NCBI RefSeq assembly: GCF_001688725.2
Contig: NZ_CP015401.2
Location: forward strand, 1,488,001 to 1,552,000
Source of the DNA: Bacteroides caecimuris
Lineage (GTDB): Bacteria; Bacteroidota; Bacteroidia; Bacteroidales; Bacteroidaceae
Length of the DNA: 64,000 nt
Direction of reading: 5' to 3'
Below the pieces are notes generated by a model. That model had not been told where the DNA came from and searched no databases. It was given only the letters and a program-made list of their open reading frames with translations. The translations under genes and the position numbers were made by a program. Below are positions 1 through 8,878 of this stretch, one piece after another. The stretch's first letter is position 1. Each line of letters opens with the position of its first letter.

Positions 1-398
1 TCGTGGTGACGCAGGAGGTGGACGACATTATCAGTTCTCCGGTGGTCAAAGAGAGCATTATCAACAACTCGGATTGTAAAATCCTGCTTGACCAAAGGAA
101 ATATATGAACAAGTTCGACCAGATACAGGCGTTGCTCGGACTGACGGAAAAGGAGAAGTCGCAGATACTCTCCATCAACATGGCGAACAACCCTTCACGG
201 CTCTACAAGGAGGTGTGGATAGGCTTGGGCGGCACGCAGTCGGCGGTCTATGCCACGGAGGTCAGCGCGGAAGAGTATCTGGCGTACACCACCGAGGAAA
301 CGGAAAAAGTGGAGGTTTACCGTCTGGCGGAGAAGCTGGGCGACGACATCGAAGCCGCCATCCGGCAGCTTGCCGAAAGGCGGAGAAACAAGGAATAA
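1..398 (+). CDS. traG: TraG conjugation ATPase, C-terminal end (5' truncated)
   Basis: This reading frame is open from the window edge (first full codon at position 3) and ends in TAA at 398. In this family TraG is the VirB4-like ATPase that powers assembly of the conjugation pore at the inner membrane. Only the last ~132 residues are visible, so no Walker motif can be checked. The tail has the helix-rich pattern of the TraG C-terminus (NSDCKILLDQ, ALLGLTEKEKSQILSI, EVWIGLGG). The assignment leans on this pattern plus its place directly upstream of the traI-traQ run. A GTG at position 3 looks like a start only because the window cuts here. Confidence 0.8.
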   Translation, partial: VVTQEVDDIISSPVVKESIINNSDCKILLDQRKYMNKFDQIQALLGLTEKEKSQILSINMANNPSRLYKEVWIGLGGTQSAVYATEVSAEEYLAYTTEETEKVEVYRLAEKLGDDIEAAIRQLAERRRNKE

Positions 399-438
399 CT
401 AAAAAACAGAATGTATCAACCAAAAAAGAAAAACGCGT

Positions 439-819
439 ATGAATTTACCAAAAGTGAAAATGCTGCAAGTCAGCAAGTGCCTTATCGGATTGGCGGTCAT
501 GATGCTGCAATCCTGCGACGTGGCCGACAACCGCCGCGACATGCTGTGCGGGAACTGGGAGAGCGTGGAGGGAAAACCTGACGTGCTTATCTACAAGGAG
601 GGCGAAGCCTACAAAGTGACGGTGTTCCGTCGTAGCGGTCTGCGCCGCAAGCTCAAGCCGGAAACCTATCTCTTGCAGGAGGAGAACGGCAACCTGTTCA
701 TGAACACCGGCTTCCGCATCGACGTGTCCTACAACGAGGCCACGGATGTGCTGACTTTCTCGCCAAACGGGGACTATGTGCGGGTGAAGCCGCAGCCGGG
801 ACATCCGACCGAAGAATAA
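439..819 (+). CDS. Conjugative transposon lipoprotein, DUF3876-like (traH position)
   Basis: A 126-residue protein between traG and traI, the slot called traH in CTnDOT nomenclature. It begins with a short basic segment and a hydrophobic stretch ending in the lipobox-like LQSC at about residues 23-26, so it is probably a periplasm-facing lipoprotein. The mature part is small and beta-rich (CGNWESVEG, GEAYKVTVF), resembling the DUF3876 family found in Bacteroides conjugative elements. No catalytic motif is seen. The reading frame starts 40 bp after traG in the same direction, consistent with one long tra operon. Its role in transfer is not known to me. Confidence 0.75.
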   Translation: MNLPKVKMLQVSKCLIGLAVMMLQSCDVADNRRDMLCGNWESVEGKPDVLIYKEGEAYKVTVFRRSGLRRKLKPETYLLQEENGNLFMNTGFRIDVSYNEATDVLTFSPNGDYVRVKPQPGHPTEE

Positions 820-842
820 CAACCACTAAAATCCAAAGTAAC

Positions 843-1472
843 ATGAGAACAAGAATAACAATGATTATCTGCCTGTGCCTGCTTTTCGCGGGCAGGGCAA
901 GCGCACAGTGGGTCGTAAGCGATCCGGGCAATCTAGCGCAGGGCATCATCAATGCCTCCAAAAACATCATCCATACCTCCAAGACCGCCACGAACATGGT
1001 GAGCAACTTTCAGGAGACGGTGAAAATCTATCAGCAGGGCAAGAAGTATTACGATGCCCTCAAATCGGTGAACAATCTGGTCAAGGACGCCCGCAAGGTG
1101 CAGCAGACCATCCTGATGGTGGGCGACATCACAGACATCTATGTGAACAGTTTCCAACGGATGCTCCGTGACGGGAATTTCAGACCCGAAGAGCTTTCCG
1201 CAATCGCTTTCGGCTACACGAAACTGCTGGAGGAAAGCAACGAAGTGTTGACGGAACTCAGGAACGTGGTGAACATCACCACGCTCTCCATGACCGACAA
1301 GGAGCGCATGGACGTGGTGGAACGCTGCCACTCGAAGATGAAGCGTTACCGCAACCTCGTGAGCTACTACACGAACAAGAACATCTCCGTGAGTTACCTG
1401 CGTGCGAAAAAGAAGAACGACCTCGACCGCATCATGGGGCTGTACGGGAACATGAACGAAAGATACTGGTAG
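843..1472 (+). CDS. traI: Conjugative transposon protein TraI (DUF4141)
   Basis: A 209-residue protein with an N-terminal signal peptide ending near SAQW, followed by a helical, probably coiled periplasmic body (NLAQGIINASKNIIHTSKTA). This matches the TraI/DUF4141 family of CTnDOT-type elements, thought to be a VirB5-like periplasmic part of the mating apparatus; that analogy is inference. It lies 23 bp after the upstream lipoprotein gene and 3 bp before traJ, so it is co-transcribed. The start at 843 gives a complete signal peptide. No enzymatic motif is visible. Confidence 0.85.
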   Translation: MRTRITMIICLCLLFAGRASAQWVVSDPGNLAQGIINASKNIIHTSKTATNMVSNFQETVKIYQQGKKYYDALKSVNNLVKDARKVQQTILMVGDITDIYVNSFQRMLRDGNFRPEELSAIAFGYTKLLEESNEVLTELRNVVNITTLSMTDKERMDVVERCHSKMKRYRNLVSYYTNKNISVSYLRAKKKNDLDRIMGLYGNMNERYW

Positions 1473-1475
1473 CCT

Positions 1476-2480
1476 ATGAAGTTCGACAACCTTCATCAGA
1501 TTTTACGTTCACTTTATGAGCAGATGATGCCGCTGTGTGGGGACATGGCTGGTGTGGCGAAAGGCATCGCCGGGCTGGGTGCGCTGTTCTACGTCGCCTA
1601 CCGGGTATGGCAGTCGCTGGCGAGAGCTGAACCGATAGACGTATTCCCGATGCTCCGTCCTTTTGCCATCGGTCTGTGCATCATGTTCTTCCCGACTGTG
1701 GTGCTGGGCACGATAAACAGCATCCTCTCACCCGTCGTACAGGGCACGGCAAAGATGCTGGAGGCGGAAACGCTGGACATGAACCGATACCGGGAGCAGA
1801 AGGACAAACTGGAATACGAGGCGATGGTACGCAACCCCGAAACCGCCTACCTCGTGTCCAACGAGGAATTTGACAAGCAACTGGAGGAACTCGGCTGGTC
1901 GCCCTCCGACATGGTGACGATGGCGGGAATGTATATCGACCGGGGAATGTACAACATGAAGAAGAGCATCCGCGACTTCTTCCGCGAGATACTCGAACTG
2001 CTGTTCCAAGCCGCCGCCCTCGTGATAGACACCGTCCGCACCTTCTTTCTCGTGGTGCTGGCGATTCTCGGTCCGATAGCCTTCGCCCTGTCGGTATGGG
2101 ACGGTTTCCAAAACACGCTCACGCAGTGGATATGCCGCTATATACAGGTCTATCTGTGGCTACCGGTATCGGACATGTTCAGCACCATACTGGCGAAGAT
2201 ACAGGTTCTGATGCTGCAAAACGACATCGAGCGGATGCAGGCAGACCCGAACTTCTCGCTGGATTCGAGCGACGGGGTGTATATCGTATTCCTCTGCATC
2301 GGCATCATCGGCTACTTTACCATTCCCACCGTTGCGGGCTGGATTATCCAAGCCGGAGGCATGGGCGGTTACGGTCGCAACGTGAACCAGATGGCGGGAC
2401 GAGCCGGAAGCATGGCGGGCAGCGTGGCGGGTGCAGCCGCAGGAAACGCAGTCGGACGTGTCGGCAAATTGCTGAAATAA
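1476..2480 (+). CDS. traJ: Conjugative transposon membrane protein TraJ
   Basis: A 334-residue polytopic protein. Hydrophobic segments occur at about residues 22-45, 55-85, 185-215, 222-240 and 265-290, and the C-terminus is a Gly/Ala-rich tail (about 298-334). The layout is that of VirB6-like inner-membrane pore components, and the protein matches TraJ of Bacteroides conjugative transposons. It is tightly packed behind traI and 31 bp before traK. It probably forms part of the inner-membrane channel of the type IV secretion-like mating pore. No unusual residues or breaks are seen. Confidence 0.88.
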   Translation: MKFDNLHQILRSLYEQMMPLCGDMAGVAKGIAGLGALFYVAYRVWQSLARAEPIDVFPMLRPFAIGLCIMFFPTVVLGTINSILSPVVQGTAKMLEAETLDMNRYREQKDKLEYEAMVRNPETAYLVSNEEFDKQLEELGWSPSDMVTMAGMYIDRGMYNMKKSIRDFFREILELLFQAAALVIDTVRTFFLVVLAILGPIAFALSVWDGFQNTLTQWICRYIQVYLWLPVSDMFSTILAKIQVLMLQNDIERMQADPNFSLDSSDGVYIVFLCIGIIGYFTIPTVAGWIIQAGGMGGYGRNVNQMAGRAGSMAGSVAGAAAGNAVGRVGKLLK

Positions 2481-2511
2481 TCAATGTGCAATCATAAATT
2501 GGAAAATATAA

Positions 2512-3135
2512 ATGGAATTCAAATCACTTAGAAACATCGAATCGTCGTTCAGGCAGATACGCCTGTTCGGTATCGTCTTCCTCTCGCTGTGCGCCGTGGT
2601 GACGGTGTGGAGCGTGTGGAACTCCTACCGTTTCGCAGAGAAGCAACGGGAGAAAATCTATGTGCTGGACAACGGCAAGAGCCTGATGCTCGCCTTGTCT
2701 CAGGATTTGTCGCAGAACCGCCCGGCGGAGGCACGGGAACATGTGCGCCGTTTCCACGAGATGTTCTTCACGCTATCACCTGAAAAAAGCGCGATTGAAC
2801 ACAACGTGAAACGTGCCTTGCTGCTGGCGGACAAGAGCGTGTACCACTATTATTCGGACTTCGCGGAGAAGGGGTACTACAACCGCATCATCGCCGGGAA
2901 CATCAACCAAGTGCTGAAGGTGGACAGCGTGGTGTGCGACTTCAACGCCTATCCCTACCGTGCCGTGACCTACGCCACACAGAAAATCATCCGGCAGAGC
3001 AACGTCACCGAGCGCAGCCTCGTGACCACCTGCCGCCTGCTGAACGCATCGCGGTCGGATGACAACCCGAACGGTTTTACCATCGAGGGTTTCACCATCA
3101 TTGAGAACAAGGATTTACAGACTATCAAACGGTAA
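2512..3135 (+). CDS. traK: Conjugative transposon protein TraK
   Basis: A 207-residue protein with a short cytoplasmic N-terminus (FKSLRNIESSFRQIRLFG), one membrane helix at about residues 18-38, then a soluble periplasmic domain. This single-pass plan and the position after traJ fit TraK, the VirB8-like scaffold of the Bacteroides mating apparatus. The NTF2-like fold of VirB8 proteins is not something I can verify here. It is followed 6 bp later by traL. Confidence 0.87.
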   Translation: MEFKSLRNIESSFRQIRLFGIVFLSLCAVVTVWSVWNSYRFAEKQREKIYVLDNGKSLMLALSQDLSQNRPAEAREHVRRFHEMFFTLSPEKSAIEHNVKRALLLADKSVYHYYSDFAEKGYYNRIIAGNINQVLKVDSVVCDFNAYPYRAVTYATQKIIRQSNVTERSLVTTCRLLNASRSDDNPNGFTIEGFTIIENKDLQTIKR

Positions 3136-3141
3136 CAGGAC

Positions 3142-3450
3142 ATGAAAAGTATCAGAAAATCAATGTGGGGCATGTATTGGAAACTCCACGACAAACGGAA
3201 ACGCTTGGCGGCAAGTCTCAAAGGGTATCTGGACGGCTTGCCGCCGGAAACACGCCGCCGCATCGTGCTGGGGATGTTCGCCGCCTTCGCGGTGCTTGCC
3301 CTTTACACCTTCGGCAGAGCCGTCTATGACATCGGCAGGAACGACGGCTCACATATGGAAACGGGACACGCCGGACGGGTGGAACTGCCGACCCCGGCGG
3401 AAACAGGCAATCACTTAACACCTTATTTATATGGAACAGACAAAGAATGA
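3142..3450 (+). CDS. traL: Conjugative transposon protein TraL (DUF3989)
   Basis: A 102-residue basic protein with one transmembrane helix at about residues 42-62 (IVLGMFAAFAVLALYTFGRA) and a short C-terminal tail. It matches the small TraL/DUF3989 protein always found between traK and traM in these elements. Its last 20 bases overlap the start of traM in another frame, suggesting translational coupling. Its function in the mating pore is not defined. Confidence 0.83.
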   Translation: MKSIRKSMWGMYWKLHDKRKRLAASLKGYLDGLPPETRRRIVLGMFAAFAVLALYTFGRAVYDIGRNDGSHMETGHAGRVELPTPAETGNHLTPYLYGTDKE

Positions 3451-4783
3451 ACCGACGAAAGAGAACAAAGCTGCTCCCGAAACGGGGAAACCGAAAAAGG
3501 AGCGCGAACCGCTGACAGAGGCGCAACGGCTGAAACGGCAGAAGATGATCGTGCTGCCCGCTATGGTGTTGGTGTTCATCGGGGCGATGTGGCTGATATT
3601 CGCCCCGTCCTCCGGCAAGGAGCAACCGCCGGGAACGGACGGATACAACACCGAGATGCCCGACGCTGACAAGGCGAACCGGCAGATTATCGGCGACAAG
3701 CTGAAAGCCTACGAGCATGGGGAGATGGAAGAGCGTCAGGAGAGCCGCAACCGTGCCATCGGGCAGCTGGGCGACATGTTCGACCGCGAGATAGCGGGAA
3801 CGGAGAACGGAGTGGACTTCGACCTCGCCAATCCGGGCGGCAAGGAAGAAAGGGCAAAGCCAGCCACGCCGCAGACCATCCAGTCCTCCGCAGCCGCCTA
3901 CCGTGACCTGAACGCCACGCTCGGAAACTTCTACGACCAGCCGAAAAACGACAATGCGGAGATGGACGAATTGTTGGAGCGCATCGCATCGCTGGAGTCG
4001 GAACTGGAAAGCGAGAGGGGCAAGGCTTCCTCTATGGACGAGCAGGTGGCTCTTATGGAGAAGTCCTACGAGCTGGCGGCAAAGTACATGGGCGGTCAGA
4101 ACGGAGGACAGCCATCGGCGGAACAGAGGGCAGAGCCAACTACCGTGCAGAAAGGGAAGAAGAACAAGGCAATGCCTATCAGACAGGTGGAGCATCAAGT
4201 AGTTTCTTCACTCTCACAGCCTATGAGTAACGCGGAGTTTGTCGCCGCCTTATCGCAGGAACGCAACCGGGGTTTCAACACGGCTGTCGGCACGGCGGAG
4301 GTATTGGACAGGAACACCATACCGGCGTGCGTGCATGGGGCGCAGAGCGTGACGGACGGGCAGACGGTAAGGCTGCGCCTGCTGGAGCCTATGGCGGTGG
4401 CAGGCAGGACAATACCCCGGGGTGCGGTGGTGGTCGGCACGGGCAAGATACAGGGTGAGCGGCTCGACATCGAGATTACCTCGCTGGAATACGACGGCAC
4501 GATTATCCCCGTGGAGCTTGCGGTCTATGACACGGACGGACAGCCCGGCATCTTCATCCCGAACTCGATGGAGATGAACGCCGTCCGGGAGGTCGCCGCC
4601 AACATGGGCGGCTCGCTGGGAAGCAGCATCAACATCTCCACCAATGCCGGGGCGCAGCTCGCCTCCGACTTGGGCAAGGGGCTGATACAAGGCACGAGCC
4701 AGTACATCGCCAAAAAGATGCGAACCGTCAAGGTGCATCTGAAAGCCGGGTACAGGGTCATGCTTTACCAAGAAAAATATTGA
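3431..4783 (+). CDS. traM: Conjugative transposon protein TraM
   Basis: A 450-residue protein. It has a charged N-terminus, a single membrane helix at about residues 38-58, and a long helical/coiled segment around 170-220 rich in Glu and Ser (MDELLERIASLESELESER). The C-terminal domain (about 255-450) shows the beta-rich VirB10-like pattern with GAVVVGTGKIQGERL and a Gly/Ser-rich stretch NMGGSLGSSINISTNAGA. This is the layout of TraM, the VirB10-like protein linking inner and outer membranes. It overlaps traL by 20 bp. traN begins 34 bp after it. Confidence 0.88.
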   Translation: MEQTKNEPTKENKAAPETGKPKKEREPLTEAQRLKRQKMIVLPAMVLVFIGAMWLIFAPSSGKEQPPGTDGYNTEMPDADKANRQIIGDKLKAYEHGEMEERQESRNRAIGQLGDMFDREIAGTENGVDFDLANPGGKEERAKPATPQTIQSSAAAYRDLNATLGNFYDQPKNDNAEMDELLERIASLESELESERGKASSMDEQVALMEKSYELAAKYMGGQNGGQPSAEQRAEPTTVQKGKKNKAMPIRQVEHQVVSSLSQPMSNAEFVAALSQERNRGFNTAVGTAEVLDRNTIPACVHGAQSVTDGQTVRLRLLEPMAVAGRTIPRGAVVVGTGKIQGERLDIEITSLEYDGTIIPVELAVYDTDGQPGIFIPNSMEMNAVREVAANMGGSLGSSINISTNAGAQLASDLGKGLIQGTSQYIAKKMRTVKVHLKAGYRVMLYQEKY

Positions 4784-4817
4784 AAACAATAAAAATTACC
4801 ACTAAAATCCAAAAGTA

Positions 4818-5220
4818 ATGAGAAAAGTAATCATCATGTTTGCCCTCGCTATGGGCATCATAACTGCCAACGCGCAGGAGAATGTAACCGTTGAAACGAC
4901 CAACGGAAGTGAACAACCGACCTTGACGAAGGAGGTCTATCCGCAGAAGGAGGCGGACGGCGACCTATATCACGGGCTGTCACGCAAGCTGACCTTCGAC
5001 CGCATGATACCGCCGCACGGTCTGGAAGTGACCTACGACAAGACCGTCCACGTCATTTTTCCGGCGGAGGTGCGCTATGTCGATTTAGGCTCGCCCGACC
5101 TGATTGCCGGGAAAGCCGACGGAGCGGAGAACATCATCCGTGTGAAGGCTACCGTAAGGAATTTTCCCAACGAAACGAATATGTCCGTCATCACGGAGGA
5201 CGGCAGTTTCTACACCTTCA
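4818..5220 (+). CDS. traN: TraN, 5' exon (interrupted by group II intron)
   Basis: The first 134 codons plus one base of traN. The product starts with a signal peptide (FALAMGIITANAQ) and a VirB9-like beta-rich N-domain including the conserved stretch GLEVTYDKTVHVIFPAEVRY. TraN (DUF4138) is the VirB9-like outer-membrane-associated component of the pore. The frame runs on to a stop at 5243 only by reading into the intron. The exon boundary was placed by the intron 5' signature GTGCG at 5221. Joining base 5220 to base 7710 restores an AAC codon and a 328-residue protein, the expected TraN length. Without splicing the gene is dead. Confidence 0.88.
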
Positions 5221-5784
5221 GTGCGCCCATAATAGGGGCTTGATAATAATCACACTGGCAAGTGATTAGGTTAGTATTCCAATTAAGAAACCTATCCCAA
5301 ACCGACTTATCCGAATGGGAAACCAAACGGGGAGTGAAGCATGTCGGTAACGCGATAAGTCAGTTAATAGCTAAACTGCGACTGAATTGCTATTGGGAAA
5401 AGACAGACATAAGGATGAAGCCTGATTGGTTGAACAATAGTCCTATGACTTATGTAGAGGTGGCAACGGAAAGCAGTTACATACGTTGCCTCGCAGTACC
5501 CACGCTTATTGAACGGAGTGATGGGCAAGGAATTTACTGCGACATATCCGACAGAAAACGGAAAAGGATGTACGTTGCATCCGATAGTCTGTCAAGCCAA
5601 GTTATCAAGTCCACTAAATGGGGATTGCCTACACGGAGATGCCGAAAGGCTATGAGCGCAGGCTCTGAAAACTCCGCATGGCAACGGAGTTCCCGTAGTA
5701 GTCTGAGCGTGGGAAAGCCACGTACATGGCGAAGGGGAACAGCTTGGTAATCTTAATATAGTCAAATGATAACGTGTGAGACGT

Positions 5785-7596
5785 ATGAGAAATCCAGAGA
5801 CCATATTAAACAGTTTATCTGCACATAGTAAAGATGTGCATTACAAGTATGAAAGGTTGTACCGCATCCTATTCAATGAACAGATGTTTTATGTAGCCTA
5901 TCAGCGGATATATGCAAAACCCGGTAACATGACACCTGGCTCAGACGATAAAACCATTGACGGAATGAGTATTGAAAGAATAGGACATCTGATAGCTACG
6001 CTAAAGGATGAAAGCTACATGCCAACACCAGCCCGAAGAGTCTATATTCCCAAAAAGAATGGGAAGAAAAGACCATTAGGCATACCATCAATCGAAGATA
6101 AGATGGTACAAGAGGTCGTCAGACTTATTCTTGAAGCTATTTACGAAGGACATTTCGAGGATACTTCGCATGGATTCAGACCAAGAAGAAGCTGTCAGAC
6201 AGCCTTGCGTTCCATCCGAAATCTCTTCACTGGTGCAAACTGGTTCATTGAAGGAGACATCAAAGGGTTCTTCGACAACATCGACCACCATATTTTGATT
6301 GACACTCTTCGTGAGCGTATATCAGACGAAAGATTTATTCGACTGATATGGAAATTCCTTAAGGCTGGTTATATTGAAGATTTTACATTTCACAACACGT
6401 ATTCGGGAACACCACAAGGAGGAATTATAAGCCCCATTCTGGCTAATGTTTACCTTGATAAGTTCGATAAGTACATGCGTGAGTATGCTGAATCCTTCGA
6501 TAAAGGCAAGAAAAGGCGGGAAAACCCACTCCACGCAAAATATAGTCGAAAGGCTATAAGGTTACGCAAGGCTATCAGAAACGCCACAGATGAGGACATC
6601 AAAAGAGAATTGCTTTCCCAACTGAAAGTTGCGGAAGCAATGACTCGCAATACATCAGCGTCAATGGCTATGGATAGCAATTACAAGAGACTCAAATATA
6701 TCAGATATGCCGATGATTTTCTAATCGGTGTAATTGGTAGCAAGGACGATTGTGTAAAGATGAAAAAGGATTTTACAACCTTCATGAGAGACAAGCTAAA
6801 ACTTGAACTATCTGAAGAAAAGACTCTTATCACAAATGCACAGGACTCAGCAAAGTTTCTTGGGTATGAAATCTCTATCAGAAAATCCGAAGCCATGAAG
6901 CGAAATAAGCTGGGTTGGTTGAAGAGACCGTTTAGCGGACGCATAATGCTTACTCTGCCCATTGCCACCGTCCAAAAGAAATTATTGGAACTGAAGGCTA
7001 TGGAACTTAGGGTAATCAATGGAAAGGAAATTTGGTATGCCATGCCACGCAATTACCTAACCAAGGAAGACCCTGCAACAATCTGCGCACGCTATACAAC
7101 TGAAATTAGAGGTTTGTACCAATATTATAGAATTGCGGACAACATCTCTTATGCAGGAAGTAAATTCGGTTACATAATGCGATATAGTTTCTGCAAGACC
7201 TTAGCAAAGAAATTAAATTCATCTACTGCCAAGGTAATACGAAAGTACAGGAGAGACCATGATTTGGCAATTCCTTATCAAGAAAAGAAAGGGGAAACCA
7301 AGTTCCGAATATTCTATAACGATGGATTTGCGAGGCAAGAACCAAACAAAGACGCAACTTGCGATAATTTACCAAATACATTTGTACTTCCGTTTCCTAC
7401 TCTCGCAGAGAGACTTATGGAACACAAATGTGAACTGTGTGGAGCAACCAATGTCAAGACCGTAATGTATCAGGTTCGTAAACTCAAAGGGATACCCCTC
7501 AACACTGAGTGGCACCGAATAATGATTAAGAAATGGCGCAAGACATTGGCGGTATGTGAACATTGTAATGCCAAAATTCATGAACATGACAAATAA
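5785..7596 (+). CDS. ltrA: Group II intron reverse transcriptase/maturase with HNH endonuclease
   Basis: The intron-encoded protein (603 residues from ATG 5785; an in-frame GTG at 5776 would add three). Reverse transcriptase motifs appear in order: RPLGIPSIEDKMVQ, GDIKGFFDNIDH, GTPQGGIISPILANVYLD and the catalytic RYADDFLIG. The X/maturase region follows. The C-terminus has an HNH/zinc-type endonuclease domain (CELCGATN ... CEHCNAKIH). Such proteins help the intron RNA fold and splice, then carry out retrohoming by nicking the target and copying the intron into DNA. All catalytic motifs look intact, so the intron may still be mobile. The gene sits in domain IV of the intron. Confidence 0.96.
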   Translation: MRNPETILNSLSAHSKDVHYKYERLYRILFNEQMFYVAYQRIYAKPGNMTPGSDDKTIDGMSIERIGHLIATLKDESYMPTPARRVYIPKKNGKKRPLGIPSIEDKMVQEVVRLILEAIYEGHFEDTSHGFRPRRSCQTALRSIRNLFTGANWFIEGDIKGFFDNIDHHILIDTLRERISDERFIRLIWKFLKAGYIEDFTFHNTYSGTPQGGIISPILANVYLDKFDKYMREYAESFDKGKKRRENPLHAKYSRKAIRLRKAIRNATDEDIKRELLSQLKVAEAMTRNTSASMAMDSNYKRLKYIRYADDFLIGVIGSKDDCVKMKKDFTTFMRDKLKLELSEEKTLITNAQDSAKFLGYEISIRKSEAMKRNKLGWLKRPFSGRIMLTLPIATVQKKLLELKAMELRVINGKEIWYAMPRNYLTKEDPATICARYTTEIRGLYQYYRIADNISYAGSKFGYIMRYSFCKTLAKKLNSSTAKVIRKYRRDHDLAIPYQEKKGETKFRIFYNDGFARQEPNKDATCDNLPNTFVLPFPTLAERLMEHKCELCGATNVKTVMYQVRKLKGIPLNTEWHRIMIKKWRKTLAVCEHCNAKIHEHDK

Positions 7597-7614
7597 ACTG
7601 ATATTACCAGTGGA

Positions 7615-7648
7615 GAGCCGTATGCAGGGAGACCTGCACGTACGGTTC
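7615..7648 (+). ncRNA. Group II intron domain V
   Basis: The catalytic hairpin of the intron RNA: GAGCCGTATG on the 5' side pairs with CGTACGGTTC on the 3' side around a GGAGAC-type loop, total 34 nt. It begins 18 bases after the maturase stop codon. Two small hairpins (about 7653-7686, one a CCACC-GAAA-GGTGG stem-loop) separate it from the 3' splice end. Confidence 0.93.
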
Positions 7649-7709
7649 GGGGGCAGGTTATGGGAAACCTACCACCGAAAGGTGGCAAGGCGTCCATTAC
7701 CGAGCCTAC

Positions 7710-8293
7710 ACGTGAAGTACGCCGCCGAACCGCTGTTGCTCAACGTGGAGATGTGCGACTTCATCCATGACGGCAGCACGGTGAACCGCCCGAACAACGC
7801 GCAGGAAATCTATCTGAAAGAGCTGGGCAGCGAAAGCCCGATGCTGGTGCGCCTTATCATGAAGTCCATCCACAAACAGAACAAGCGCGAGGTGAAGCAT
7901 ATCGGCTGCAAGCGTTTCGGCATCCAATACCTGTTGAAAGGCATCTACACGCACAACGGCTTGCTTTATTTCCACACGGAGATAAAGAACCAGAGCAACG
8001 TGCCTTTCGATGTGGACTACATCACTTGGAAAATCGTGGACAAGAAGGTTGCGAAGCGTACTGCCGTGCAGGAGCAGATTATTCTGCCGCTCCGCGCGCA
8101 GAACTACGCCACCCTCGTGCCGGGCAAAAAGAGCGAGCGCACGGTCTTCATGATGGCGAAGTTCACCATCCCCGATGACAAGTGCCTCGTGGTGGAATTG
8201 AACGAGAAGAACGGCGGCCGTCACCAGTCCTTCGTGATTGAGAACGAGGATTTGGTACGCGCGGGTACCATCAACGAACTTCAAGTACGCTGA
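7710..8293 (+). CDS. traN: TraN, 3' exon
   Basis: The remaining 194 codons of traN. The frame is entered at base 7710 (second codon position after splicing) and reads VKYAAEPLLLNVEMCDF onward to TGA at 8291-8293. It carries the C-terminal VirB9-like half of TraN (FDVDYITWKIVDKKV, HQSFVIENEDLVRAGTIN). An open frame can be read upstream from 7556, but that portion is intron sequence. traO begins 2 bp after the stop. Translation of this half depends on splicing. Confidence 0.87.
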
Positions 8294-8295
8294 CC

Positions 8296-8871
8296 ATGAG
8301 AAAGTACATCGCAATAATCATCGCGTCGCTTGCCCTTTTTACAGGGCAGGCGCACGCCCAGCGGTGTCTGCCGAAGATGCAGGGCATCGAGGTGAGGGCG
8401 GACATGGCGGACGGCTTCAATCTCGGCGGCAAGGACGGCGGGTACAGCTTCGGGGCGGCTCTCTCCACCTACACGAAGAAGGGGAACAAGTGGGTGTTCG
8501 GTGGCGAATACCTGTTGAAGAACAATCCCTACAAGGACACCAAGATACCCGTGGCGCAGTTCACGGCGGAGGGCGGCTATTACTTCAAGATACTGTCGGA
8601 CGCCCGAAAGATTGTTTTCGTCTATGCCGGGGCTTCGGCTCTCGCCGGATATGAGGCGGTAAATTGGGGGAAGAAGGTGCTGCATGACGGCTCCACGCTG
8701 CACGACCGGGACGCCTTCATCTACGGCGGTGCGCTGACGCTCGATGTGGAGTGTTACGTGGCAGACCGTATCGCCCTGCTTGCCAACCTGCGGGAGCGTT
8801 GCCTTTGGGGTGGCGACACACGGAAGTTCCACACGCAGTTCGGGGTCGGTATCAAGTTCATCATCAACTGA
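8296..8871 (+). CDS. traO: Conjugative transposon protein TraO
   Basis: A 191-residue protein with a clear signal peptide (IAIIIASLALFTGQAHAQ) and an amphipathic beta-strand pattern with many Gly and aromatic residues, ending in FGVGIKFIIN. This looks like a small outer-membrane beta-barrel and matches TraO of CTnDOT-type elements. It lies 2 bp after traN and 7 bp before traP. It probably contributes to the outer-membrane part of the mating pore. Confidence 0.86.
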   Translation: MRKYIAIIIASLALFTGQAHAQRCLPKMQGIEVRADMADGFNLGGKDGGYSFGAALSTYTKKGNKWVFGGEYLLKNNPYKDTKIPVAQFTAEGGYYFKILSDARKIVFVYAGASALAGYEAVNWGKKVLHDGSTLHDRDAFIYGGALTLDVECYVADRIALLANLRERCLWGGDTRKFHTQFGVGIKFIIN

Positions 8872-8878
8872 CACGGGC

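Larger units (their letters stand above)
5221..7709 (+). mobile_element. Group II intron inserted in traN
   Basis: A complete 2489-bp group II intron in the sense orientation of traN. It starts with the conserved GTGCG, carries a reverse transcriptase/maturase (5785-7596), has a textbook 34-nt domain V at 7615-7648, and ends in ...GCCTAC (AY 3' end). A7703 sits seven bases from the 3' end and is unpaired in a short AGGC/GCCT stem, so it is a plausible branch point. The 5' 555 bases are structured RNA (domains I-III). Rejoining the exons restores traN exactly in frame, a strong check on both boundaries. Base composition is clearly more A+T-rich than the flanking tra genes, indicating separate acquisition. 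Confidence 0.95.

Noticed and set aside
5262..5750. 162-codon open frame before the maturase
   Set aside because: It lies within structured intron RNA domains I-III and its translation resembles no protein.
7556..7709. Upstream extension of the traN 3' open frame
   Set aside because: This is intron sequence containing domain V; translation there would be an artefact of an accidental open frame.
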